Below, in pieces: positions 51,037-60,478 of a stretch of 64,000 nt of DNA. Source of the DNA: Pandoraea faecigallinarum (GTDB lineage: Bacteria; Pseudomonadota; Gammaproteobacteria; Burkholderiales; Burkholderiaceae). Below the pieces are notes generated by a model, which was given only the letters and a program-made list of their open reading frames with translations, ran no database searches and was not told where the DNA came from. The translations under genes were made by a program, and so were the position numbers. Positions within the stretch are counted from its first letter, which is position 1. Each line of letters starts with the position of its first letter. The DNA lies in assembly GCF_001029105.3 (NCBI RefSeq), contig NZ_CP011807.3:2046001-2110000 (forward strand), in the 5' to 3' direction.

Positions 51037-51306
51037 CCGGTGTGCGCGTGGCTTTGTGCCGTGGTTTCGACGGGATGTCTCGTCGAGCGGCGGCGCGCCG
51101 GGCGGTTTGCAGTAAGATAGGCGCCTTTGCCGGAGACGACCGGCTTCGGTACCCGCGATGAATTGCGGCGGCGGTGGCTCACATGGGCTCCCGCCGCCGT
51201 CGTGCTTTGGGCGGCGCAGTTGTCCGCGAGCGCGGCCGCCCGTCGGCCAGGCGGCGCGTCGATGCGTGGCGATGGCCCGGGGCACACGCTATTTTGAGGA
51301 TATGAC

Positions 51307-52080
51307 ATGAGCAAATTGAAATTGCTGTTCGGCTTTCATGCCGTGACTGCCCGTCTGCGTCACGACGCGAGCAGCATCGAGGAAATCTATTACGACCCGA
51401 GCCGACGCGACCGCCGCATGACGGACTTTCTGAAAGCGGTCGAGACATTCAAGAATGCGCCGGGCGTGAAGATCAAAGTCATTCAGGCCGACGGCAAGCG
51501 TCTGGACGGCATGGCCGGCACGTCGCGCCATCAGGGCGTTGTGGCGCAGGCGCAGGAAGTCTCGCTCGCGCTCAATCTCGACGAACTGCTCGACGGCATT
51601 TCGGGCGATCCGCTGCTGCTCGTGCTCGACGGCGTAACCGATCCGCATAACCTCGGCGCCTGTCTGCGCGTGGCCGACGGCGCGGGGGCGCACGCGGTAA
51701 TTGCGCCGAAGGATCGCGCCGTCGGCCTGAATGCGACGGTCGCCAAGGTGGCGAGCGGCGCGGCCGAGACGGTGCCCTACATCATGGTGACCAATCTGGC
51801 GCGCACGCTGCGCGAACTCAAGGATCGCGGCATCTGGGTGGTCGGCACGTCCGACGATGCACCGGCTGATATCTACGGCACGAAGCTCACCGGCCCGATG
51901 GCGATCGTGATGGGCGCGGAGGGCGAAGGCATGCGACGCCTTGTGGGCGAAACCTGTGACGAGCGCATGCGCATTCCGATGGCCGGCGGCTGCGAGAGCC
52001 TGAACGTTTCGGTCGCCAGCGCCGTGTGTCTTTACGAGGCTGTGCGCCAACGCTCGGCGGCCGCGAAGGGCGGCCGATAA
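51307..52080 (+). CDS. rlmB: 23S rRNA (guanosine(2251)-2'-O)-methyltransferase
   Basis: A 257-aa SPOUT (TrmH-type) methyltransferase for Gm2251 of 23S rRNA. Small N-terminal substrate domain ([14 protein letters not shown]), then trefoil-knot motifs [28 protein letters not shown] and [15 protein letters not shown]. Start ATG at 51307 follows TGAGGATATGAC. Length is normal. Confidence 0.97.
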   Translation: MSKLKLLFGFHAVTARLRHDASSIEEIYYDPSRRDRRMTDFLKAVETFKNAPGVKIKVIQADGKRLDGMAGTSRHQGVVAQAQEVSLALNLDELLDGISGDPLLLVLDGVTDPHNLGACLRVADGAGAHAVIAPKDRAVGLNATVAKVASGAAETVPYIMVTNLARTLRELKDRGIWVVGTSDDAPADIYGTKLTGPMAIVMGAEGEGMRRLVGETCDERMRIPMAGGCESLNVSVASAVCLYEAVRQRSAAAKGGR

Positions 52081-52134
52081 CGCATAAGGGCGGCCACGGT
52101 GCAGCGACGGCCGCACGTCTTCTCGGCGATGTCG

Positions 52135-54663
52135 TCAGGAAACATGGAGCTTTGCCCGGAGCCGATTGATTCGGTCGGTCGCACCCTCGTACCCGCCGCC
52201 GGGATCGGTCACGGGCGGCTCCGGGAGCGCGGTCTCAAGGCGCCAGGCCTCTTTCTCGCTGGGCGTCATACTGACCGTGCTGAAACTGGCCAGTTGTTCC
52301 GTCCTTACCGCTTCGACACGCCGCCTGTCGAGTTCCTGGGCTTCCTGGAACTTGCGCGCCGCCCGTTCCGATCTCGCGCCGGCTACGCGTTGTGCCTGTT
52401 CCCGTGCCGCTTTCTCTGCTTTTTCCGCTTTTTGCCGCGATTGGGTTTCCGCCTCTCGTAGTGCTGTAACGCTGGCCTGGCACGCCGTTTGCCGGCTTCG
52501 CTCCTGGCCGCTCTGTCTTGATTTTGCGAGAGCCGCGTCGGTAACGTCCCGCGTCGCGCGCGAGGCCTCGATATACGCCTGGCGTTTCGCGTCGTGCCGG
52601 GCCTCCTGTTGCGCGGCGATGAGTGCGCGTGCGGTGAGATCGTGCGCCGCACGACGGGCCGCCTGCGTTGCCGCCGCCGCGGAACGCTGCGCGACGAGTG
52701 CCTGTGCCGTTGCGTCCGGCGTGCCGGCCTGCTTGTCGGTCAGCATCTGGTACGCCGCTGCGGCAGCGCCCACGTGCGCTTGAAACCGCTCATGCACTGT
52801 ACGCACCGGAACGTAGCGATATGCCATGAGGAATTTGCCGTACGCGTCTACCTCCGTTTCAACGATGCGATTGCGCGCATCGAACCGGGCCGCGTGCATT
52901 GCGTTCTCATACGACGGCCCGGCGCTATTGATCAACCCATCCATGAGGCTGCGCGGTGGGTCCTCGTTCGGCACCATCCTGCGCCATCCTTCGGTCGCCG
53001 CCTGTGCGACGATGTCCCGAAGATCGGCCTTGTCCTGCGCCGTGACGGTGGGCATGCCCGCATGCATTGTCGCGCGCAGGTTGATCTTTGCCATTTCCGC
53101 CAGTGCTTCGGGACGAAGGGTGTCGAAGAGCCGGTCGAGTGCGGCTTCGAGCCGTGGCATTCGCATTGTCTCGATATGCACCTCGTCCGCAAGCGCGCGC
53201 TCGCGCCGGAATGGCCGCATGAGGTGAGCCCTGACGCGTGCTGCGACAGCGTTTTTTGTCGACTTGCAATAGAACTCCCTGACCCGCAGTTGATCGAGAA
53301 TCCACCCGGCATGCCCGGAGGTCGAAGGATTGCGGACGTCCAGTTCCTTGACGAATCCCTTGTAGCGAACGCCATTGAAGATAAATCCGGGCGGTGTCCT
53401 CAGCATGTCGGCCACACGGTGCGCCGCGCACCCCTGCGCGACAATCGTATCCAGCAGACCGATGAAGGCGCGGGCGAGTGTGGGGTGCGCCGCCGCCCGA
53501 CGGCCGAGCATGGAGATGAAGTATTGCCCTTCTGGCGTCTGATCCAGCATGTCGAAGACCGCGTCGACAGGCAGCGTCATGGGGGGAATCAGGGCGGCGA
53601 GCAACTGAAGATATTCGACGGTGCACGTGAGCGTGAGCTTCGCGGTGTGTGGGGAATCGGAATGGACGAACATAAGCGCCCTGGCAAGGGGCCCGACGAT
53701 ATCCGGTTCGAGCAGCCGGCTTGCCGCCGTCTCGTCAATGCCGCGAGCGCCGGCGGCGGACGATGCGCCGCGCAACTCGGCGACGACGTCGGCCAACCTT
53801 TGCAGGTGGCGAATGGCCTCGATATGGCTATTCGCGGCGCGCCTGTCGGAGGCCACCAGGTAGATGTAGCGGATATCGCAATGTGCCACTTCGTGCAGTG
53901 CTTCCAGCGGGGCGTCGCCCGACGTGCCGGCATCGATCATCCGGCTGACGAGCATGGTGGTATTGATCTGCACGCCTGTCGCGTCGTTTCGGATTGCCTC
54001 GGCGATGACCTGCGCGGCGGTTGGTGTCGCATGCGGCGCGCGTTCCGTCGTGTTGCTGGCAGCCACATGAGACGCCTTCGCCCTCGCGTTCTCGAGATTG
54101 CGCAAACGTCGGCGCGCGTCCACCACCCACACCAGTCGCTCCTGCCGGCAGTCGGCGTCCCCCATGCGTTCGTGAACGTACAGCCTGGGCGTGGTGCCGT
54201 GAACCGGGTCCGGGTCCTGCGCGAAGTAAATCAGGTAGCCACGCGGCGTGCCGAACATGACGAACATCAGGTTGTTGGCAATTTCGGACTGCATGTTCAT
54301 GACGTCCGGTGCGTGCGCGATGGTCCAGGCACCGCCTCTCGTGCACACCGCGTCGGGTCCCAATAGCGCCCGATAAACGACCGGAATGTCCCTGTGCATG
54401 GCCGGATCGAACTGCTGGACAACGACCTGCCGGTTTCCGGCGTACGCCAGTTCCACGGAAAAGTCGGCATCATGCAGCCGTTCCTGTGACGCGCGCGAGG
54501 TGTCCCATGATCGAGATGGCTCCGATGGTGCGTGGGCCGCGCCTGCGAAAGTCCGCTGCCAGGCCATGTTCTCCGGCCGATTCGGATCAACGTCACGCGC
54601 CGTATCCTGCTGCGCGGGGAGGATGGCGCCTGTCGCGCACGATGGGAGCGGATTCGTAGGCAT
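52135..54663 (-). CDS. Unknown large protein, 842 aa; paralogue of the 1136-aa neighbour
   Basis: Not recognised. Order: 1-65 polar, low-complexity; 65-600 mixed, shared with the upstream neighbour; about 640-790 Ala/Arg/Gln/Glu-rich, probably a long coiled coil; short tail. Shared blocks: DIPVVYRALLG, GTPRGYLIYFA (about 141), YVHERMGDAD, LPVDAVFDML (about 364) with YFISMLGRR, and MLRTPPGFIF. No signal peptide, membrane helix or catalytic motif. Start MPTNPLPSCATG has no clear ribosome site. It lies 59 bp after the neighbour, same strand, so probably one operon. Size, disordered N-terminus and coiled coil fit a secreted effector, but no secretion genes are near. Confidence 0.75.
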   Translation of the reverse strand: MPTNPLPSCATGAILPAQQDTARDVDPNRPENMAWQRTFAGAAHAPSEPSRSWDTSRASQERLHDADFSVELAYAGNRQVVVQQFDPAMHRDIPVVYRALLGPDAVCTRGGAWTIAHAPDVMNMQSEIANNLMFVMFGTPRGYLIYFAQDPDPVHGTTPRLYVHERMGDADCRQERLVWVVDARRRLRNLENARAKASHVAASNTTERAPHATPTAAQVIAEAIRNDATGVQINTTMLVSRMIDAGTSGDAPLEALHEVAHCDIRYIYLVASDRRAANSHIEAIRHLQRLADVVAELRGASSAAGARGIDETAASRLLEPDIVGPLARALMFVHSDSPHTAKLTLTCTVEYLQLLAALIPPMTLPVDAVFDMLDQTPEGQYFISMLGRRAAAHPTLARAFIGLLDTIVAQGCAAHRVADMLRTPPGFIFNGVRYKGFVKELDVRNPSTSGHAGWILDQLRVREFYCKSTKNAVAARVRAHLMRPFRRERALADEVHIETMRMPRLEAALDRLFDTLRPEALAEMAKINLRATMHAGMPTVTAQDKADLRDIVAQAATEGWRRMVPNEDPPRSLMDGLINSAGPSYENAMHAARFDARNRIVETEVDAYGKFLMAYRYVPVRTVHERFQAHVGAAAAAYQMLTDKQAGTPDATAQALVAQRSAAAATQAARRAAHDLTARALIAAQQEARHDAKRQAYIEASRATRDVTDAALAKSRQSGQERSRQTACQASVTALREAETQSRQKAEKAEKAAREQAQRVAGARSERAARKFQEAQELDRRRVEAVRTEQLASFSTVSMTPSEKEAWRLETALPEPPVTDPGGGYEGATDRINRLRAKLHVS

Positions 54664-54722
54664 GAGGGCAGATGTAGAGTGAATTGAGCGAGTTGGCGAG
54701 GGTTGACGTGCTCGCCCCTGCG

Positions 54723-57700
54723 CTATTGCGGCACCGCCGTGCGCTGCTTGCGCCCGGACCTGGACGCCGACGTCGATGCGACGGCCGACGACGATGCCAC
54801 GGCTGACGGCGATGCTTTGCCGGAAGCCGGTACACGGGCGTCAAACGTGCTTGCGCCGCTTCGCAATCTCTCGAGGCGGGCTACCAACGCCGTGCTTGAG
54901 GGCAACTCCTTGTTATTTGCGCGTCGTGCCGGTCGTTCACGTGGGACGTGTTCGCCCCTGGCCCCGCTTGCGATGAGCTGCTCTTTCGCAAAGGAAGCGA
55001 GATCGCGGGCCCGCTTCACTGAGGCTTGCTCGTTACTCAGTTCCTTTTCCATCGCCCGCTTGGCCGCTTGTGCGGCTGTGGCGCGCCTGGCCGCTTCGGC
55101 AAGTCGCTCTTGCGCTGCGGCGGCGCCGAGCGCCGCATTCACGGCCCGATGCGCCGTGTCGTCCGCCACGGCCGCTTGCACGCGATCCCGCGCATGCGCA
55201 TGCACCAACGCTTGCACATCGGTCTTCAGAGCGCTGTCGCCTGAAATGATACTTTCATACCCTTGCAAGGCGTCTGCGACGATGGTGTCGAATTCCCTTT
55301 CCAACATGACATCGCTCAGATGCGGATTCTCGCTTCGGCAGTGAATCCAGCGCGCCTGCGTACTGGCAACAAGGGCATCGATTTCCGCCTTGCGCGGCTG
55401 ACTGAGCGCAGCGCCCAGCCTGCGCCCCACTTCATCCAATATGCTTCGCGTCAGCGACGACCCCGCCTGCTCGCCCGGAAATTCCTCCTGCCACATCTGG
55501 TCTACCGCCTCGACCGCCGACGCTCTGATCTGCCGTTGTTCGCCGACGCTTAGCGAAGGCATGATTTCGTTGAGTTCCTTGCGGAGTTGTTCTGCTTCGA
55601 TCACGTTGAGCGCCGAAGCGGAAAACGTGTGCACGACGTAGTCAAGCGCTTCCGCCAGCGTCCATGACCTGACGTTCAACCGTTTTTTTGCCTCCGGCGG
55701 GATGTGGTAACCGCCTTGTTGCAACTTCAGTATCTGCCTGAGCGGCACCATGCTGCCAACGACTACCGTCTTCGGTTTGACTTTCATTTCGCCGAGGCGC
55801 TTGAGTAACGAATTGCGGTATGGCACGAGATCGGCATCCAGTGCGAGCAGTTCGTTGTAGAAGTCCCAGTCGAAACCGCTGGGCTTGCGAAGCAGCATCC
55901 GGGCGATGTCGAGGTTTTGGGCGTTCGCGTGCTGAAGTGTGCGTATGAAAGCCACAAACGCTTCGAGCAGGTAGACATCGAAGCAAATGCGTTTGCCCAG
56001 TTGCGAGATGTAGTCCACCCCCGCCGGCGTTTGCAGGGCTTCAAGCACCTCGTCGACCGGCAGCACCTTTGCGCGTATCAGACAACCGACCAAGCGAATG
56101 TAGGCGATAGCGCATTTCGCCTTGATGCCGGTCACTCGTGGTGAATCATCGAAGTGTTCGACTCGGAGCATACGCATCTGTGCGACCAGCATCCCTTCGC
56201 GCAACAAGTGTCTTGCGGGTTGCGTCAGGACGTTCTCGCCCGTGCTTGTCCGGTATTTCGCGAGTTCATTTGCGATTTGCGAAGTCTGCGCGACCGGTAT
56301 GCCCTGCTGCTGCAAGCCTATTGCGGCTCGCCTCCGGACATCCTCGTAAGTCCTTGCGCCATGTTCCGTGAGTTTCCGTGCGATTTCCGAGAGTCGCTGC
56401 ATCGCCCTTGCCGCCCCGTGGCGGCTGTTGATAACCATAGGCTCGAAGTGCTGGTGGCAAACGAGCGTTACGTTTCGGCCGGAGTGGACTTCCAGCTCCT
56501 TGAGCACGCCGGCGCAGGCGTTTGTGTCGCCGGCAAACAGACAGTTGAGATGAATATCGGTCGTGAACTCGCCGGCATTGACGTCAAGACGGATGGCGTC
56601 GCGAACGATCTGCAACGGGTCCTGCCGTGCGCGAACCGTCTCGCAAGCCGACGTCTGGATCCCCATGGCGGCAAACATCTCGCCGGCCTCGGAGTCCGGG
56701 ACATGCCGTTTGAAACGGCGATTGGCGTCGACAAACGTGAACGGGTTCGTCGCGACCTGGTCCTCCCGTCCCATCGCTTCGTGAATGCATGTCTCAAGCT
56801 GGCTGGCTTGCCGGGTTCCCGTTATCGCAAAATACACGAACATTCCCCGACCGGTGCTGAATGTCGCAAACGCCAGTCTGCCGCCGCATAGGCGCGTCCA
56901 CAAACGCTCGATGCCTTCCGGGTGTTCGATGTTCCAGCCGGTCTCGTTCCGGAAAATGAGTTCCTCACCCAGGATGCTGCAGTAGATCGAAATGTCCATG
57001 GTATGAACCGAGGAAGAGAACTTGACGTAAGGCATCGGAACCGGCGTAGTGCAATGCATGGTCGAGTCATCCGGAAGGGTCGCAGACATGGCTTTGTCAG
57101 CGACGGGAGGGCGTGGCACGATGTCCGGCATTTCGACACTGCAAGCCGAACCCGGCCTCCGCACCTCTTCGAGGTCTGGTTGGGCAGGAAGCGACGGTGA
57201 GCCTGACCCCGTGCTCATCGTCTCGCGCGACACGATTTCCGAGCCGAGTGGTGCCGGGCTGCCCAGCAGACGTTTGATGCTGGGCGCGGGCATGGAGAGG
57301 GACGATGATGGATCGATGCGAGTGCAGACGGTATAGGGCATGCGCTGTGGAGGATTGGCACCCCACGGATCGCTCACGATGACGAACTCGGAATGCTCCG
57401 TTGCTACGATCTCCCCGGTCTCGTGCCTGTACTGCGCGTGGGTGACCTGAATCACCCGCGCGGGCACGTGCGCGACCGTGCTGGTATTGTCCGCCATTCG
57501 CGCGTCGTGACGCGCGATGTAGTGCTGGTCCTCCGGACATTCCGGCGACAGGCGGGTAAACGAAATGCGCTCGCCCGGGTGGAGCGTCTCCTTGGTCATG
57601 CGGTACTCGTTGCCGTATTTCATGACGAAGCAGGGCGACGGATCCTTGACGCGTACGGTGGGAATCGTGTGCACCAGCAGCTTCCCGTCGACGGTGCTGG

Positions 57701-58133
57701 TGAATTTCGTATCGAGGAGGTCATCGATCGCGGGCATTGGCGCGAGCAGCGAATTCAACACCTCGCCGGTCAATTCGTCGAATGTGATCACACCGGGCGA
57801 CGGCAACGCGTTGGAAAGGCTGTCCGAGAAGCTGACGTCGCTCAGGGGCGGGGAGAGGCTTGGCGAGCGAGGGGAAAGGAAAGCGGCGGACCTTTGCGGC
57901 GTCGGCGGCCGGAGCGACATCGAAGGGCGTTGGTCCCAATGGGGAAAGACCTTTTGGGGCGCGACGAAGTCGTCCGCCCTGAGCGGCGTCATGCCGGCGG
58001 CATACGATTGAGCGGGCGACGCGGAACTCGTCGACGGCGGATACAGGCTGCCTGCTGCATTAATTTGCGAAAACATGGAAGCGTTGTCGACGCGCGCACT
58101 CGTTTCGTTGCCACAGCGCATGGAGCGGGGCAT
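54723..58133 (-). CDS. Unknown large protein, 1136 aa; paralogue of the 842-aa neighbour
   Basis: Not recognised. Order: 1-125 Ser/Pro-rich, disordered; 130-300 a beta-looking domain (FDELTGEVLNSLLAPM, PCFVMKYGNEYRMTKE) absent from the neighbour; about 375-830 the shared region (DISIYCSILG, STGRGMFVYFA at about 434, CIHEAMGRED, LPVDEVLEAL at about 691, YISQLGKR, MLLRKPSGFDW); about 970-1060 a coiled-coil-like Ala/Arg stretch; a final Ser/Ala/Arg tail (SRSGRKQRTAVPQ). No signal peptide or membrane helix. ATGs at 58133 and 58076 are both possible starts, neither with a good ribosome site. First gene of the pair. Confidence 0.75.
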   Translation of the reverse strand: MPRSMRCGNETSARVDNASMFSQINAAGSLYPPSTSSASPAQSYAAGMTPLRADDFVAPQKVFPHWDQRPSMSLRPPTPQRSAAFLSPRSPSLSPPLSDVSFSDSLSNALPSPGVITFDELTGEVLNSLLAPMPAIDDLLDTKFTSTVDGKLLVHTIPTVRVKDPSPCFVMKYGNEYRMTKETLHPGERISFTRLSPECPEDQHYIARHDARMADNTSTVAHVPARVIQVTHAQYRHETGEIVATEHSEFVIVSDPWGANPPQRMPYTVCTRIDPSSSLSMPAPSIKRLLGSPAPLGSEIVSRETMSTGSGSPSLPAQPDLEEVRRPGSACSVEMPDIVPRPPVADKAMSATLPDDSTMHCTTPVPMPYVKFSSSVHTMDISIYCSILGEELIFRNETGWNIEHPEGIERLWTRLCGGRLAFATFSTGRGMFVYFAITGTRQASQLETCIHEAMGREDQVATNPFTFVDANRRFKRHVPDSEAGEMFAAMGIQTSACETVRARQDPLQIVRDAIRLDVNAGEFTTDIHLNCLFAGDTNACAGVLKELEVHSGRNVTLVCHQHFEPMVINSRHGAARAMQRLSEIARKLTEHGARTYEDVRRRAAIGLQQQGIPVAQTSQIANELAKYRTSTGENVLTQPARHLLREGMLVAQMRMLRVEHFDDSPRVTGIKAKCAIAYIRLVGCLIRAKVLPVDEVLEALQTPAGVDYISQLGKRICFDVYLLEAFVAFIRTLQHANAQNLDIARMLLRKPSGFDWDFYNELLALDADLVPYRNSLLKRLGEMKVKPKTVVVGSMVPLRQILKLQQGGYHIPPEAKKRLNVRSWTLAEALDYVVHTFSASALNVIEAEQLRKELNEIMPSLSVGEQRQIRASAVEAVDQMWQEEFPGEQAGSSLTRSILDEVGRRLGAALSQPRKAEIDALVASTQARWIHCRSENPHLSDVMLEREFDTIVADALQGYESIISGDSALKTDVQALVHAHARDRVQAAVADDTAHRAVNAALGAAAAQERLAEAARRATAAQAAKRAMEKELSNEQASVKRARDLASFAKEQLIASGARGEHVPRERPARRANNKELPSSTALVARLERLRSGASTFDARVPASGKASPSAVASSSAVASTSASRSGRKQRTAVPQ

Positions 58134-58347
58134 CCCGAGAGCCGAATATTGCGACAGGCGGGAGCGCCACGCCCAGCCGGGAGCACGTGCCGGAAGTCGT
58201 TTAGGTGAGACCTAGTCTGCATGCCGCCTGCAATCATCCACTTGCATAATGTGCTCGTGGGTGAGCTTTGGGCGCGTGCCCCGATGCCTGTGCCCAAAAC
58301 AGCGCAGGCGCTCACGTCACTCGCCTGTCGCGGTCCGACGATCTTAC

Positions 58348-58397
58348 GACGTGGCGCGTGGCGCGTGGCGACGTGGCGACGTGGCGACGTGGCGACG
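58348..58397. repeat. Tandem GTGGCGAC-type repeat
   Basis: Runs of GACGTGGC and GCGTGGC, six to seven units of 7-8 bp. The unit length is not a multiple of three and no gene spans it. Confidence 0.85.
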
Positions 58398-58438
58398 CGC
58401 GAGCGTTGGGGCGGTGGTGCTAGAGAGGTGGAGGCGGG

Positions 58439-58529
58439 AGAAGCGGGAAGAAGCGGGAAGAAGCGGGAAGAAGCGGGAAGAAGCGGGGGAAGAAGCGGGG
58501 GGAGAAGCGGAGGAGAAGCGGAGGAGAAG
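58439..58529. repeat. Tandem 10-bp purine repeat (AAGCGGGAAG)n and derivatives
   Basis: At least four perfect 10-bp units, then degenerate units with extra G and A, about nine in all. All-purine on one strand except single C residues. Non-coding. Confidence 0.9.
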
Positions 58530-58547
58530 TAGCGAGGGGGGAAGAAA

Positions 58548-58573
58548 CGCCCGCGAGATGGACCCCGCGGGCG
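58548..58573 (-). terminator. Terminator of tal
   Basis: CGCCCGCG / CGCGGGCG stem with a 10-nt loop and TTTCTTCC on the minus strand, 13 bp past the tal stop. Confidence 0.8.
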
Positions 58574-58586
58574 ATCACAGCGGGGA

Positions 58587-59537
58587 TCAGCGCGTCGCGT
58601 CGATCAGCGCTTCGAGCTTGATGGCGTCGGCCGCGAAGGCGCGAATGCCTTCCGCGAGTTTTTCCGTGGCCATGGCGTCGTCGTTGAGCGCGAAGCGGAA
58701 CGACGGCTCATCGGTCTTCACCCGCTCGATGTCCGCGTCGCGCGCCTGCTTCACTTCGAGCCGGCGCTTCACTTCGCCTTCGGTGGTGCGTAACTGTTCG
58801 AGCAGTGCCGGGCTGATCGTGAGCAGATCGCAGCCCGCGAGCGCGAGAATCTGACCGGTCGAGCGAAAGCTCGCCCCCATTACTTCGGTGCCGTAGCCGA
58901 AATGCTTGTAATAGCGGTAGATGGCCGAAACCGAGCGCACCCCCGGATCGTTTTCACCGGCGTTGGCGGCTTCGTCCCAATTCGCGCCGGCCGACTTTTT
59001 GTACCAGTCGTAAATGCGGCCGACGAACGGCGAAATCAGGCACGCTCCCGCCTCGGCGCACGCGGCGGCCTGCACCAGCGAGAACAGCAGCGTCATGTTG
59101 CAGCGAATGCCGTCGCGCTCCAGAATCTCGGCGGCGCGAATGCCTTCCCACGTCGAGGCGATCTTGATGAGCACTCGCTTGCGCTCGATACCTTCGGCTT
59201 CGTACATCGCGATGAGCTTGCGTGCGCGTGCGACCGTCCCGGCAGTGTCGAACGACAGTCGCGCATCGACTTCCGTCGACACGCGGCCCGGCACGATGCC
59301 GAGAATTTCGCGGCCGAAGGCGATCAGCAGGCGGTCGATGATCTCGTGCGTGCCGTGCGCGCGGTGTTCGTCGACGACGCGCTCGAGAATCGGGCGATAA
59401 GCGTCTTTCTGTACGGCGCCGAGAATCAGCGACGGATTGGTGGTGGCGTCCTGCGGCTTGTAGGCGTCCATGGCCTGAAAGTCGCCGGTGTCGGCCACGA
59501 CGGTGGTGTGACGCTTGAGTTGGTCGAGCAGATTCAT
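58587..59537 (-). CDS. tal: Transaldolase
   Basis: A 316-aa (beta/alpha)8 enzyme of the non-oxidative pentose phosphate pathway that moves a dihydroxyacetone unit via a Schiff base. [10 protein letters not shown] is at about residue 30 and the Schiff-base Lys is in [12 protein letters not shown] (about residue 130). Then [11 protein letters not shown] and [13 protein letters not shown]. Start [14 protein letters not shown] at 59537. Divergent from rpiA, the other non-oxidative pathway enzyme, 233 bp away. Confidence 0.97.
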   Translation of the reverse strand: MNLLDQLKRHTTVVADTGDFQAMDAYKPQDATTNPSLILGAVQKDAYRPILERVVDEHRAHGTHEIIDRLLIAFGREILGIVPGRVSTEVDARLSFDTAGTVARARKLIAMYEAEGIERKRVLIKIASTWEGIRAAEILERDGIRCNMTLLFSLVQAAACAEAGACLISPFVGRIYDWYKKSAGANWDEAANAGENDPGVRSVSAIYRYYKHFGYGTEVMGASFRSTGQILALAGCDLLTISPALLEQLRTTEGEVKRRLEVKQARDADIERVKTDEPSFRFALNDDAMATEKLAEGIRAFAADAIKLEALIDATR

Positions 59538-59730
59538 GAGGGCGGCCTTGCGAGAATTGCACAGCGTGACATGAAATCCGGCCAATCTTCGATGATGTCG
59601 TTCATGCCGAGCGATCGTCGATGCGCGAATCCGCGAGACAGGCCGGAACAGCGAAGAAGCGTTCGGGCGGGGACGCGACGATGCGGCGCTGTGTGCCGCC
59701 GACGAAAAACGGCGCGCCGTCCCCGACTCC

Positions 59731-59750
59731 GGTAAACTTCCGACTTTACC
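59731..59750. promoter_or_regulatory. Dyad GGTAAA-N8-TTTACC before rpiA
   Basis: Perfect six-base inverted repeat ending 20 bp upstream of the rpiA start. It could be an operator in the tal/rpiA divergent region or part of the rpiA leader. Confidence 0.35.
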
Positions 59751-59770
59751 AAACTTTGCCGAAATTCCCC

Positions 59771-60463
59771 ATGACCCAGGACGAACTCAAACGCTTGGTC
59801 GGTCAGGCCGCTGCCGACTATGTGAACCAGCACGTGCCCGAGGGCAGCGTGATCGGCGTGGGCACCGGATCCACGGCCAACTGCTTCATCGACGCCCTGG
59901 CTGCCATCAAGGGGCGCTACCGCGGTGCGGTTTCCAGCTCCGAAGCCAGCACCGAGCGCCTGCGCAAGCACGGCATCGAAGTGTTCGACCTCAACCAGAT
60001 CGACAGCTTGCCCGTCTATGTGGACGGCGCCGACGAAATCAACGCGCTGGGCCACATGGTCAAGGGCGGTGGCGGAGCGCTCACGCGCGAGAAGATCGTC
60101 GCCTCGGTCGCCCGGACGTTCGTCTGCGTGGTAGATGCCTCGAAAGAAGTCGCCGTGCTCGGCGTTTTCCCGCTGCCCGTCGAGGTTATTCCGATGGCGC
60201 AGGCGAGCGTCGCGCGTGCGCTCGAAGCCCTCGGCGGCAAGCCGCAGGCGCGTGTGCGCGCCGACGGCAGCCCGTACATGACCGATAACGGTTGCGCGAT
60301 TCTCGACGTGCACGGATTGCAGATTCTCGATCCGGTGGCGTTCGAGGCGGAGGTCAACCAGATTCCGGGCGTGGTAACGGTGGGGCTGTTTGCGCAACGC
60401 GGCGCCGATCTGACTCTGATGGGCACGCCGTCGGGGGTGCGCACCATCGACTACAAAGACTGA
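59771..60463 (+). CDS. rpiA: Ribose-5-phosphate isomerase A
   Basis: A 230-aa enzyme interconverting ribose 5-phosphate and ribulose 5-phosphate. Motifs [38 protein letters not shown] and [14 protein letters not shown] are intact, including the catalytic Asp and Glu region. Start ATG at 59771 ([18 protein letters not shown]); the frame extends to 59621 but no conserved sequence lies there. Next gene follows 15 bp downstream. Confidence 0.97.
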   Translation: MTQDELKRLVGQAAADYVNQHVPEGSVIGVGTGSTANCFIDALAAIKGRYRGAVSSSEASTERLRKHGIEVFDLNQIDSLPVYVDGADEINALGHMVKGGGGALTREKIVASVARTFVCVVDASKEVAVLGVFPLPVEVIPMAQASVARALEALGGKPQARVRADGSPYMTDNGCAILDVHGLQILDPVAFEAEVNQIPGVVTVGLFAQRGADLTLMGTPSGVRTIDYKD

Positions 60464-60478
60464 ACCCGGGAGGGCTGG

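Larger units (their letters stand above)
58134..58586. other. Gene-free region with two minisatellites
   Basis: About 450 bp between tal and the 1136-aa gene. It contains the promoter side of that gene, two tandem arrays (58348-58397 and 58439-58529) and the tal terminator. No PIP/hrp-type box was recognised ahead of the 1136-aa gene. Confidence 0.5.

Noticed and set aside
48382..51285. 967-codon minus-strand frame opposite to rnr
   Set aside because: Antisense of ribonuclease R. No motif or ribosome site.
58438..58530. CRISPR-like array
   Set aside because: Units are contiguous 10-mers without unique spacers and no cas gene is present, so it is a minisatellite.
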